Shown: positions 1 to 5,436 of the stretch, piece after piece | Layout of the letters: each line of letters begins with the position of its first letter | Position numbering within the stretch: the first letter of the stretch is position 1 | NCBI GenBank assembly: GCA_012270135.1 | Contig: JAAXIW010000145.1 | Span: forward strand, 1-6,369 | From: Brevundimonas sp. | GTDB taxonomy: Bacteria > Pseudomonadota > Alphaproteobacteria > Caulobacterales > Caulobacteraceae | Direction: 5' to 3' | DNA: 6,369 bases | Translations under genes and position numbers: made by a program | The notes under the pieces: model-generated | The model's database searches: none | Seen by the model: the letters and a program-made list of their open reading frames with translations, nothing else | Told to the model about the DNA's origin: nothing

Positions 1-188
1 CGCGGCGGCGCGGGCGCGGCGACCGGCGTCTCTGGGCGCGCCTCAGGCGTAGCGACCGGAGCGGCTTCCACCGGGGCCGCCGCCGGAACCTCTGCCGCCG
101 CCTCGGCGTCGACGGGTTGAGGCTCGGCGGCCGGCTGGCAGGCCCCCAGGGTGACCGCCGCAGCGATGGCGAGGATCGAGACTCTCAT
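1..188 (-). CDS. Pro/Ala-rich lipoprotein, 5' part only
   Basis: The first 62 codons of a gene that continues beyond the left edge of the window. The protein begins MRVSILAIAAAVTLGAC, a short signal peptide ending in a lipobox (Leu14-Gly-Ala-Cys17), so it should be cleaved by signal peptidase II and lipidated at Cys17. Residues 18-62 are a low-complexity stretch of Pro, Ala, Glu and Val, which looks like a flexible linker between the lipid anchor and a domain outside the window. The ATG at 186-188 is preceded by AGGAG (197-201 on the minus strand) with 8 bases between, which fixes the start. A promoter motif shared with the sigma-factor operon lies about 60 bases upstream, so the gene is probably a member of that regulon. 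The function of the missing domain cannot be told from here; an envelope metal-handling role is only suggested by context. Confidence 0.75.
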   Translation of the reverse strand, partial: MRVSILAIAAAVTLGACQPAAEPQPVDAEAAAEVPAAAPVEAAPVATPEARPETPVAAPAPP

Positions 189-250
189 GTGGCAAGCTCC
201 TGAAAAGAGAAGGCGATGGTGCAGTCGATCACCGGAGGCCTACATACCAG

Positions 251-278
251 AATACGCAGGCGCACGCCCCATCCCTCG
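251..278 (-). promoter_or_regulatory. Candidate ECF sigma promoter of the lipoprotein gene
   Basis: Read on the minus strand, this is CGAGGGAT, 2 bases, GGCGTG, 6 bases, CGTATT. It matches the site upstream of the anti-sigma gene (1695-1722) at 22 of 28 positions with no gap. The CGAGGG block is taken as the -35 element and CGTATT as the -10 element, 16 bases apart, which is a normal ECF spacing; CGT is a common start of ECF -10 elements. Transcription would begin near 243-245, giving a leader of about 55 bases before the lipoprotein ATG. Assignment to the sigma factor encoded next door is inferred from the shared motif and autoregulation typical of such modules. Confidence 0.65.
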
Positions 279-359
279 CCGCTTGATCGAACGAGCCGCC
301 CTCCTGCACGCGCATGGAGCGGCCCTGCAGCGCTGGCTGTTTCGACGACCTTGGATCTG

Positions 360-938
360 TCACCCTCCGGCGTACGGGATCGTGGTCGGGTCGCCCAGCG
401 CTTCGGCGAGCTTGCGGCGGGCCCGCGCCGCGCGGGTCTCCACCGCCTTGACGGACAGGCCGAGCATTTCGGCCGTTTCCGCCTGACTGCGCCCCTCGAT
501 CGCCGTCAGCAGAAGCGGCGCCTTGAGGTGCGGCGGCAGACGGCTCATGGCCTCGTTCAACCGAGCGAGCGTGGCGCTTGCTTCTATCCGGTCCTCGGCC
601 GGCTCGGCCCCGTCCGGCACGGACATCGCTTCCGGCGAGGACAGGTCCACGACGCCGCGGACGAGGCGCCGAACGAAGCGGCGGCGACTCCAGTCCCTGC
701 ACTTGTTCAGTGCGATCGTCCGGAGCCAGGCCTCGAAGGGGCGCGTCGGATCGTAGCGACGGATGTTGATCCAGGCCGCGGCGTAGGTGTCCTGCAACAG
801 ATCCCACGCGTCCTGTTCGTCGCCGACGTAGCGGCGGACGAAACGGAATAACGGCGCCTTCGTCTGCCGCATCAACGCGCTGAAGGCCGCCCGGTCGCCG
901 CCGGCGGCGCGAGCTGAGAGGTCCGCTGGACTCTCCAC
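360..938 (-). CDS. ECF-family RNA polymerase sigma factor, CnrH-like
   Basis: A 192-residue sigma-70 family protein of the extracytoplasmic function type, which directs RNA polymerase to a small set of stress promoters. Region 2 spans about residues 22-88 (DLLQDTYAAAW at 48-56 region, then RPFEAWLRTIALNKCRDW, which contacts the -10 element). A short linker follows, and region 4 is at about 123-181 with a helix-turn-helix (GRSQAETAEMLGLSVKAVETR) that reads the -35 element. Regions 1 and 3 are absent, as expected. The start is GTG at 936-938, 8 bases after the stop of the sensor gene; there is no strong ribosome binding site, so translation is probably coupled to the sensor gene. Gene order and lengths (93, 145 and 192 residues) closely match cnrY-cnrX-cnrH of Cupriavidus, where CnrH activates metal efflux genes. 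The family call is firm; the CnrH-like role rests on the neighbours. Confidence 0.93.
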   Translation of the reverse strand: MESPADLSARAAGGDRAAFSALMRQTKAPLFRFVRRYVGDEQDAWDLLQDTYAAAWINIRRYDPTRPFEAWLRTIALNKCRDWSRRRFVRRLVRGVVDLSSPEAMSVPDGAEPAEDRIEASATLARLNEAMSRLPPHLKAPLLLTAIEGRSQAETAEMLGLSVKAVETRAARARRKLAEALGDPTTIPYAGG

Positions 939-946
939 CCGGACCG

Positions 947-1384
947 CTAGCCCTGGTCGGGCGCGAGCGCCTCGACGATCCGGTCGTCGAACACCTCGGC
1001 CTGGGCCGGCGTCAGGCCGGACCGCATTTCGAACACATGGGCGATGGTCTCCTTCTGCAAGGCGCCCATCGCGACGTGGAAATGATCCACCGCAGCCTGG
1101 ACCTGGGGACTGTCGCCATCGCTTTGTTCGATCGCGCGGGCCAATTCCAGGTTGGCCATACGGACGTCGGCCTCGAGGGCGGGGCGCCGTGCGGCGAACC
1201 GGGCTTCGACCGCTTCGATGCGGGTCAGCTGTTCAGGGGAGAGCTTGAGGTCATGGTGGACGATGTCGTGGAGAGACGGCGGCTCGCGCCGGCTCAGCAC
1301 CCAGCTGGCGCTGATCCAGGTGCCGGCCCCGCTGGCGATCGCGGCCAGGACGGCCGTAAGGGCGATCGCCCGCCAGCCGCGCAT
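947..1384 (-). CDS. CnrX-like periplasmic metal sensor
   Basis: A membrane-anchored periplasmic sensor of the metal-resistance family that includes CnrX, NccX and ZraP-like proteins. Residues 6-29 form one N-terminal membrane segment; the rest is a helical hairpin rich in charged residues. Counting from the ATG at 1382-1384 (145 residues), His39, His43, Glu60, His116 and Met120 fall where CnrX carries its Ni/Co ligands His42, His46, Glu63, His119 and Met123: the offset is constant (three), and local sequence also agrees (SLHDIVHHD, HVFEMRSGL). In CnrX, metal binding is passed to the anti-sigma factor, which then frees the sigma factor. A GTG one codon upstream (1385-1387) is an alternative start. 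The start overlaps the TGA of the anti-sigma gene (GTGATG), so the two are translationally coupled. The metal itself cannot be read with certainty, since copper genes flank the module. Confidence 0.88.
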   Translation of the reverse strand: MRGWRAIALTAVLAAIASGAGTWISASWVLSRREPPSLHDIVHHDLKLSPEQLTRIEAVEARFAARRPALEADVRMANLELARAIEQSDGDSPQVQAAVDHFHVAMGALQKETIAHVFEMRSGLTPAQAEVFDDRIVEALAPDQG

Positions 1385-1665
1385 CACCGCCCCGTTTCCA
1401 GTCGCACCAGGGGCGAGAGGCCGGCGTCGACGGTGAAGATCGCCATTTCGCCGGGGGGGCTCGGGGCCGCCACCGCACCGACGCCGCCCGCGGTCAAGCC
1501 GGTCACCAGCGCCATGGCGATGGCCCCGAGACGCAGCTGCGAGGCGAGCCTTTCTCCGCGAAGCGTTTCGACCCGGGTCCAGACCAGTGGCTCAAGCCCT
1601 TCGAGCGACCGTCCGAAAGGCGTGGTCGCCGATCCGGCCAACAGGTCATCCAGATTACGCGTCAT
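1384..1665 (-). CDS. Small single-pass anti-sigma factor, CnrY-like
   Basis: A 93-residue protein with a cytoplasmic N-terminal segment (1-44), one membrane span (about 45-67, LRLGAIAMALVTGLTAGG onward) and a short periplasmic tail (about 68-93). This size and layout match CnrY, which holds the ECF sigma factor inactive through its short N-terminal segment and contacts the sensor CnrX in the periplasm. The tail ends SPLVRLETGR, which resembles what I recall of the CnrY C-terminus, but such short proteins diverge fast and I could not align them. The ATG at 1663-1665 has AAGGAG upstream (minus strand, about 1674-1679) with good spacing. It is the first gene of the operon, before the sensor (overlapping stop and start) and the sigma factor. 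The role is inferred mainly from position, length and topology. Confidence 0.75.
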   Translation of the reverse strand: MTRNLDDLLAGSATTPFGRSLEGLEPLVWTRVETLRGERLASQLRLGAIAMALVTGLTAGGVGAVAAPSPPGEMAIFTVDAGLSPLVRLETGR

Positions 1666-1694
1666 CGATCACTCTCCTTGGGCCCCTAATCCCT

Positions 1695-1722
1695 AATACG
1701 CCGAAACACGCCGAATCCCTCG
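1695..1722 (-). promoter_or_regulatory. Candidate autoregulated ECF promoter of the sigma operon
   Basis: On the minus strand: CGAGGGAT (-35 side), 2 bases, GGCGTG, 6 bases, CGTATT (-10). The same blocks with the same spacing occur before the lipoprotein gene at 251-278. Transcription should start near 1687-1689, leaving a leader of about 22 bases with the AAGGAG ribosome binding site. The spacer holds a direct repeat of ACGCCGAA (plus strand 1698-1705 and 1708-1715, ten bases apart), part of which is the conserved GGCGTG block. Autoregulation is common in Cnr-type modules; that this sigma factor reads this site is inferred. Confidence 0.68.
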
Positions 1723-1724
1723 GG

Positions 1725-1752
1725 CGAGGGGAGCCGTCTTGCGGCGCGTAGA
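1725..1752 (+). promoter_or_regulatory. Candidate divergent ECF promoter of the plus-strand operon
   Basis: CGAGGG at 1725-1730 and CGTAGA at 1747-1752 are separated by 16 bases, exactly the spacing of the two minus-strand sites. All six -35 bases and the first four -10 bases agree; the spacer block GGCGTG is not present. The predicted start of transcription, near 1759-1761, lies about 22 bases before the ATG at 1782, as in the sigma operon. Its -35 is only two bases from the -35 of the divergent promoter. This is the weakest of the three sites. Confidence 0.5.
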
Positions 1753-1771
1753 TAGCAGAAGGGACAGGATT

Positions 1772-1778
1772 GGAGAGG
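1772..1778 (+). promoter_or_regulatory. Ribosome binding site deciding the DUF2231 start
   Basis: GGAGAGG lies just upstream of the ATG at 1782. It favours that ATG over a TTG in the same frame at 1770, which would place the ribosome binding site inside the gene and add four residues ahead of a normal signal peptide. Confidence 0.65.
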
Positions 1779-1781
1779 GCC

Positions 1782-2432
1782 ATGCCGCTGCACAGAATTC
1801 TGTCGGGTCTCGCCATCGCGCTGGCTCTGTCGGTCAGCGCGCCGGCGATCGCACACGAGGACCACGACAAGCAGGCCGCTTCCCGCGCGCAGGCGGCCGC
1901 GTCGGCGGGGGCTCCGGCAGGGGGCATGACGGCCATGCCCGGGATGACCGCGGACATGGACCACGGGGCCATGATGGCGGAGGAGGCGCCCCGGCCCATG
2001 CCCCAGCGCCTGTATCGCTGGCTCGGCGCCATGCATCCGGCGGCCGTTCATTTTCCCATCGCGCTGTTCCTCGTCGCGGCTCTCCTGGAAATCGCCGCGC
2101 TGACGCTGCGCCGGCCCGTCCTGACGCAGGGCACCCGCGTGATCATCGCCCTGGCGGCGATCTCCTCAGTCGCCGCAGTGCTCCTGGGTTGGTTCGCCAT
2201 GGGGCTGCCCGGGAAGGACGATGTGACCCATGCCTATCATCGGTGGCTGGGCACATCGATCGCCGCGCTGGGCATGTTGAGCTGGTGGGCCAAGGAACAT
2301 TGGGTCCGCCGACCGGGACGTGGGCGGGCGCTGATCTACATCGGCTTCCTGCCCCTCACGGCCGCCGCCGTGGTGGTCAACGGACTTCTGCGCGGTATGA
2401 TGACCCGCGGCATGAGGCATCTGATGTTCTGA
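1782..2432 (+). CDS. DUF2231 membrane protein with Met/His-rich segment
   Basis: A 216-residue inner-membrane protein. A signal peptide (1-24, ending PAIAHE) is followed by a periplasmic linker with HEDHD and a Met/His-rich run at about 49-65 (MTAMPGMTADMDHGAMM), the kind of composition used by copper-handling proteins to hold Cu(I) or Cu(II). From residue 82 comes the DUF2231 core: AMHPAAVHFPIALF, which is the family signature, and four membrane helices at about 87-107, 118-140, 152-170 and 184-204. His85, His90, His150 and His153 sit at helix ends and could bind heme or metal. The C-terminus is again Met-rich (RGMMTRGMRHLMF). It is the first gene of the plus-strand operon, behind the candidate ECF promoter. 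The family has no firmly known reaction; a part in metal or redox handling at the membrane is an inference from composition and neighbours. Confidence 0.85.
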   Translation: MPLHRILSGLAIALALSVSAPAIAHEDHDKQAASRAQAAASAGAPAGGMTAMPGMTADMDHGAMMAEEAPRPMPQRLYRWLGAMHPAAVHFPIALFLVAALLEIAALTLRRPVLTQGTRVIIALAAISSVAAVLLGWFAMGLPGKDDVTHAYHRWLGTSIAALGMLSWWAKEHWVRRPGRGRALIYIGFLPLTAAAVVVNGLLRGMMTRGMRHLMF

Positions 2433-2525
2433 CGGCCCCAGGGCGCGTTGTCGCCAAGCATCTTGTTTTTCACCACTTCGCCGAACCGGACGCTACCGCG
2501 CCGCGGCAAACCAGGAAACTCCGTG

Positions 2526-3080
2526 ATGATGATACGCTCAGCACTCGCCGGACCGGCCCTCGCCGCCGTCCTCGCTGCGTCGGCCCAAGCCCAGGTTCCA
2601 GCTCAGGCTCCGGGTCACTCTGACGCCACAGGCGCCGCACACTCGCCAGCCTCGGCGCACGCCCCCGGCCATGCGCAATCGGGCGATGAGGCGCAGGTTC
2701 GAGCCGTCGTCACCGCCTACAAGGACGCCATCGAGCGGATGGATGTTTCGCAGACTCCGGCGCTGTTCTGGGCCGACTCGGAGATTTTCGAGAACGGCGG
2801 CGTGGAAGGGTCCTTCGCCTACTATCTGGAGCACCACCTCGGGCCGGAGTTCGCTGATCTGGCCGGCTTCGACTTCCGCAACCACGAAATGAAGGTCGAG
2901 ATCGATGGCGACACCGCCTTCGTGAGCGAAACCTACACCTACCACATCACCTTCAAGGACAGCGCCCGGGCTCCGATAGAGCGCCGCGGCGCCGCCACCA
3001 GCGTCCTGCGCAAGCGGGGTGACGAATGGAGGTTCGACGTCTATCACTCTTCGGCCCGGCCCTTCCGCCCCGCCGCCTGA
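2526..3080 (+). CDS. Secreted NTF2-like (SnoaL/DUF4440-type) protein
   Basis: A 184-residue exported protein. Residues 1-23 are a signal peptide (cut near AQAQ); residues 24-52 are a linker of Ala, Pro and five His residues. From about 53 to 180 the sequence follows the NTF2-like pattern: a first helix with VRAVVTAYKDAIERMD, a central part with WADSEIFENGG, and beta strands with AFVSETYTYHITFKD, GAATSVLRKRGDEWRF and DVYHSSARP. Such proteins form small cone-shaped barrels that bind ligands or, rarely, act as enzymes; no catalytic role can be assigned. The frame is open further upstream, but ATG at 2526 is chosen because AGGAA (2513-2517) lies 8 bases before it and because the signal peptide then starts properly. 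A second ATG follows directly. The 93 bases before the gene hold no clear promoter, so it is probably read through from the DUF2231 gene. Confidence 0.82.
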   Translation: MMIRSALAGPALAAVLAASAQAQVPAQAPGHSDATGAAHSPASAHAPGHAQSGDEAQVRAVVTAYKDAIERMDVSQTPALFWADSEIFENGGVEGSFAYYLEHHLGPEFADLAGFDFRNHEMKVEIDGDTAFVSETYTYHITFKDSARAPIERRGAATSVLRKRGDEWRFDVYHSSARPFRPAA

Positions 3081-3131
3081 GCGCGGCCTTGGGGAGTCGG
3101 TCGCGCCTCTTCAGCTGCCTTGCGAGGACAC

Positions 3132-3614
3132 ATGGGAACCCAGTTCATTGCGCTTTCACGCCGCGTGTTCCTCGTTGCGGGAGCCGCCGCCGCCGCCGTG
3201 GCCTGCGCTCCGGTCGCGGGGTCATCGGCCGCGCTTGCGGTCTACAAGACCCCGACCTGCGCCTGTTGCACGGCATGGGTCGATCACATGCGCGCCGCGG
3301 GTTTCGAGGCGCAGGTCAACGAACTCCCGAGCCTCCGCTCGATCCGCAGCACCCAGGGCGTGCCCGAAGCGCTGGCCTCCTGCCACACGGCCATGATCGG
3401 CGGATACGTCCTGGAAGGTCATGTGCCGGCGGAGGATGTGCGCAGGCTTCTGGCCGAACGCCCCGAGGCCGTCGGACTGGCTGTACCCGCCATGCCCTTG
3501 GGGTCCCCGGGAATGGAGACCCCGGATAATCAGCGGGAACCCTATGAGACCCTGCTGATTCTCAAGGGCGGTGGAACGCGCGTCTTCGCGCGTCATGGCC
3601 AGGCGGCGACGTGA
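3132..3614 (+). CDS. DUF411 metal-binding protein with Tat-like signal
   Basis: A 160-residue protein of the DUF411 family, often found in copper and other metal resistance clusters. The N-terminus SRRVFLVAGAAAAAVACAP resembles a twin-arginine signal, so the protein may be exported already folded or loaded with metal; Cys25 might alternatively be lipidated, but the lipobox is poor. The mature domain has all usual family features: VYKTPTCACCTAWVDHM with Cys43, Cys45 and Cys46 as the likely metal site, Cys84-His85, the block MIGGYVLEGHVPAEDVRRLL and the block GLAVPAMPLGSPGME. ATG at 3132 has GAGGA just upstream; a TTG at 3120 is open but lacks a ribosome binding site. The gene overlaps the next by four bases. 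Binding of Cu is likely from family context but is not proven by the sequence. Confidence 0.9.
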   Translation: MGTQFIALSRRVFLVAGAAAAAVACAPVAGSSAALAVYKTPTCACCTAWVDHMRAAGFEAQVNELPSLRSIRSTQGVPEALASCHTAMIGGYVLEGHVPAEDVRRLLAERPEAVGLAVPAMPLGSPGMETPDNQREPYETLLILKGGGTRVFARHGQAAT

Positions 3615-4333
3615 AGGTTCTCAAACTCTCCACCCAGCTGCACAAATGGATCGCCTTGGTCGTCGGCCTGCAGGTGCTGTTCTGGGTCGGCGGCGGCCTG
3701 GTTATGACCGCGATCCCGATCGAGACGGTGCGCGGGGAACATCGCGCCGTCGAGTTCAACCCGGCTCCGCTGGAGCTTGGTGCGCTTCCAGCCCTGGGAG
3801 AGGTCGCGCGCCGCGCGGGCGTCGCGCCTGTCCAGGCGGAACTGCATACGACGCCGCGCGGCCCGGCCTGGACCCTGAAGCCCGCGGCGGGCGAGCCGGT
3901 CATCGTGTCCGCCGCGACAGGCCGGCCGTTCGGTCCGATGTCGGCCGGTGAGGCCTCGACCTTCGCCAAGCGCGCGTACAAGGGCGAAGCGACGGTTTCC
4001 GGCGCGGTGCTTCTGACAACGGCTCCCGAGGAAACCGGACGCACCGGACCGCTGTGGCGGGTGGACTTCGCCGACCGGGAAAAAACGTCCTTCTACCTGT
4101 CTCCGGCCACCGGCGAAGTGGTGACCCGCCGCTCCGGGGTCTGGCGCATCTTCGACTTTTTCTGGCGTCTGCATGTCATGGACTGGAACGACGGAGAGGA
4201 TTTCAACCATCCCCTGATCATCATCACCACGGCGTTGACGCTGAGCATCGTCGTCTCGGGGTTCATTCTGTTGTGGATCCGACTTTCGCGGGATCTGAAA
4301 ACGGCCCGCGCGGCCCGAAAACGGGCCCCTTGA
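3611..4333 (+). CDS. PepSY-domain two-helix membrane protein
   Basis: A 240-residue inner-membrane protein with a PepSY-TM layout. A first helix at about 13-35 (HKWIALVVGLQVLFWVGGG) is followed by a periplasmic region of about 165 residues that contains PepSY-type repeats (FYLSPATGEVVTRRSGVWR at about 161-179), then FWRLHVMDW and a second helix at about 201-224, and a basic cytoplasmic tail. Full PepSY-TM proteins have more helices and often belong to iron-siderophore or flavin-linked reductases; this is the short form. The GTG start (3611-3613) shares four bases with the TGA of the DUF411 gene, and there is no strong separate ribosome binding site, so the two are coupled. A role in reduction or passage of metal across the inner membrane is possible but unproven. 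Confidence 0.85.
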   Translation: MKVLKLSTQLHKWIALVVGLQVLFWVGGGLVMTAIPIETVRGEHRAVEFNPAPLELGALPALGEVARRAGVAPVQAELHTTPRGPAWTLKPAAGEPVIVSAATGRPFGPMSAGEASTFAKRAYKGEATVSGAVLLTTAPEETGRTGPLWRVDFADREKTSFYLSPATGEVVTRRSGVWRIFDFFWRLHVMDWNDGEDFNHPLIIITTALTLSIVVSGFILLWIRLSRDLKTARAARKRAP

Positions 4334-4357
4334 CCCCGGCGTCTCGCCGGGCCGGGG
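4334..4357 (+). other. GC-rich competing hairpins after the PepSY gene
   Basis: Directly after the PepSY stop, CCCGGCG (4335-4341) and CGCCGGG (4345-4351) form a perfect seven-pair stem with a three-base loop. CCCCGGC (4334-4340) can instead pair with GCCGGGG (4351-4357), which excludes the first stem. A further six-pair hairpin with an AAAA loop (4312-4327) lies just before the stop. No T-run follows, so this is not a standard terminator; it may stabilise the upstream mRNA end or lower expression of the downstream PKS gene. Confidence 0.4.
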
Positions 4358-4366
4358 ATCGTTCCC

Positions 4367-4408
4367 GTGGGCACGCCGAATCCGGAAGGCCGCCTGCAGC
4401 GCATTTGA
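4367..4408 (+). other. Possible displaced 5' end of the PKS gene
   Basis: GTG at 4367 opens a 13-codon frame, MGTPNPEGRLQRI, that stops at TGA 4406-4408. It has GGGGA eight bases upstream and codon use like the real genes (CGC, CTG, CAG, CGC). It runs one frame away from the PKS and ends exactly where the conserved PKS N-terminus (LTALATAWP) begins. One extra base near 4404-4405 would join the two into a natural PKS start. It could instead be a short coupled leader peptide, or chance. Confidence 0.35.
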
Positions 4409-5436
4409 CGGCGCTCGCCACGGCCTGGCCGGGGCATCTCCGGCGGCAAGAGGAGGTGGCGGCCAACGGCGCGGAGATGTTCGCCACCACCCACGGCGGT
4501 TTCGAGCGGCTCGCGCCGATCTATCGCAACGCCCTGATCGAGACGCGGCACTCGTGCGTGCCGATCGACTGGTATCTGCAGCCGCACAGCTTCTCCGAAC
4601 GCAACGATCTGTTCCTGAAACATGCGTTGGCGCTGATGGCCGAGGCGGCCCAAAAAGCGCTGGACGAGGCCGGTCTGACCCCGGACCAGATCGACACGCT
4701 CGTCACCGTCTGCTCTACGGGCATCGCCACGCCGTCGCTGGAGGCGCGCCTGATGCAGGTCATGCCGTTCCGCCCCGACGTGCGCCGCTTGCCGATCTTC
4801 GGCCTGGGGTGCGCCGGCGGCGTCATGGGCCTGGCCCGGGCCGCCGACATGGCGCGCGCCGAACCCGACAGCCGGGTGATGCTGTTGGTGGTCGAACTGT
4901 GCGCCCTGACGTTCCGCTTTCAGGACCGGTCCAAGTCCAACCTGGTCGCCACGGCGCTGTTCGGAGACGGAGCGGCGGCGGCGATCGTCTCGTGCCGCGA
5001 TGACGCCCGCGGACCTGTCATCGGCGCGTCTCATGAACATACCTGGCCCGACAGCCTGGACGTGATGGGGTGGGACGTGGCCGATGACGGACTGAAGGTG
5101 GTGTTCAGCCGGGATATCCCCAGCCTGGTTCAGAACGACTTCAGGCCCATCGCCGAGACCTTTCTCACCGCGAACGGCCTGACCGCGGCCGAGATCGGCG
5201 GCTTCGTCTGCCACCCTGGCGGAGCCAAGGTCATCGAGGCCTTGGAGGATTGTTTCGCCCTGACGCCGGGCGCGATGGTCCATACCCGCCGAATCCTGCG
5301 CGATCATGGCAACATGAGTTCGGCGACCGTCCTGTTCGTGCTGAGCGCCGCGCTCGACGCAGACGATCCGGGGCCTTTGCTGCTGACCACCCTGGGTCCG
5401 GGATTCACCGCCGCGCTGATGCTGATCCATCCGTGA
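4405..5436 (+). CDS. Type III polyketide synthase (chalcone synthase family)
   Basis: A homodimer-type ketosynthase that extends an acyl-CoA starter with malonyl-CoA and cyclises the chain, typically to alkylpyrones or alkylresorcinols in bacteria. Counted from TTG 4405 (343 residues), the catalytic triad is complete: Cys136 in GLGCAGG, His270 in FVCHPGG and Asn303 in HGNMSSA. Other family blocks are GFERLAPIYRNALIETRH, VTVCSTGIATPSLEARL, LFGDGAAAAIV and, near the end, TLGPGFTAAL. The family's usual length is about 350 residues. The start is uncertain: the first in-frame ATG (4477) lies inside the conserved domain; TTG 4330 overlaps the PepSY stop but adds 25 residues with poor codon use; TTG 4405 is the minimum that keeps LTALATAWP but has no ribosome binding site. 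See the candidate displaced start at 4367. It overlaps the methyltransferase gene by four bases. The product cannot be predicted exactly. Confidence 0.92.
   Translation: MTALATAWPGHLRRQEEVAANGAEMFATTHGGFERLAPIYRNALIETRHSCVPIDWYLQPHSFSERNDLFLKHALALMAEAAQKALDEAGLTPDQIDTLVTVCSTGIATPSLEARLMQVMPFRPDVRRLPIFGLGCAGGVMGLARAADMARAEPDSRVMLLVVELCALTFRFQDRSKSNLVATALFGDGAAAAIVSCRDDARGPVIGASHEHTWPDSLDVMGWDVADDGLKVVFSRDIPSLVQNDFRPIAETFLTANGLTAAEIGGFVCHPGGAKVIEALEDCFALTPGAMVHTRRILRDHGNMSSATVLFVLSAALDADDPGPLLLTTLGPGFTAALMLIHP

Noticed and set aside
491..498. CCCTCG inside the sigma gene as a fourth promoter copy
   Set aside because: No TACG lies at the required distance, so there is no -10 element.
229..807. 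A 192-codon minus-strand frame overlapping the sigma factor
   Set aside because: It is a shifted-frame shadow of the sigma gene, which has clear regions 2 and 4.
2442..2470. Possible terminator after the DUF2231 gene (GGCG/CGCC stem and a later T-run)
   Set aside because: The stem has only four pairs and the T-run begins ten bases after it, so it does not form a convincing intrinsic terminator.
2463..2497. Possible housekeeping promoter before the NTF2-like gene (TTGTTT and GCTACC)
   Set aside because: The elements are 23 bases apart, too far for a normal promoter.
1739..2623. A 294-codon plus-strand frame over the DUF2231 gene
   Set aside because: The translation is low-complexity Arg/Gly/His and lacks domains; the DUF2231 frame has a signal peptide, membrane helices and a ribosome binding site.
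3081..3106. GCGCG/CGCGC inverted repeat between the NTF2-like and DUF411 genes
   Set aside because: A five-pair stem with a loop of about 16 bases and no T-run is common by chance in such GC-rich DNA.
4093..5430. A 445-codon open frame on the minus strand opposite the PKS
   Set aside because: It is antisense to a clear type III PKS with a full catalytic triad; its translation is rich in Arg, Gly and Gln with no known motif, typical of a shadow frame in GC-rich DNA.
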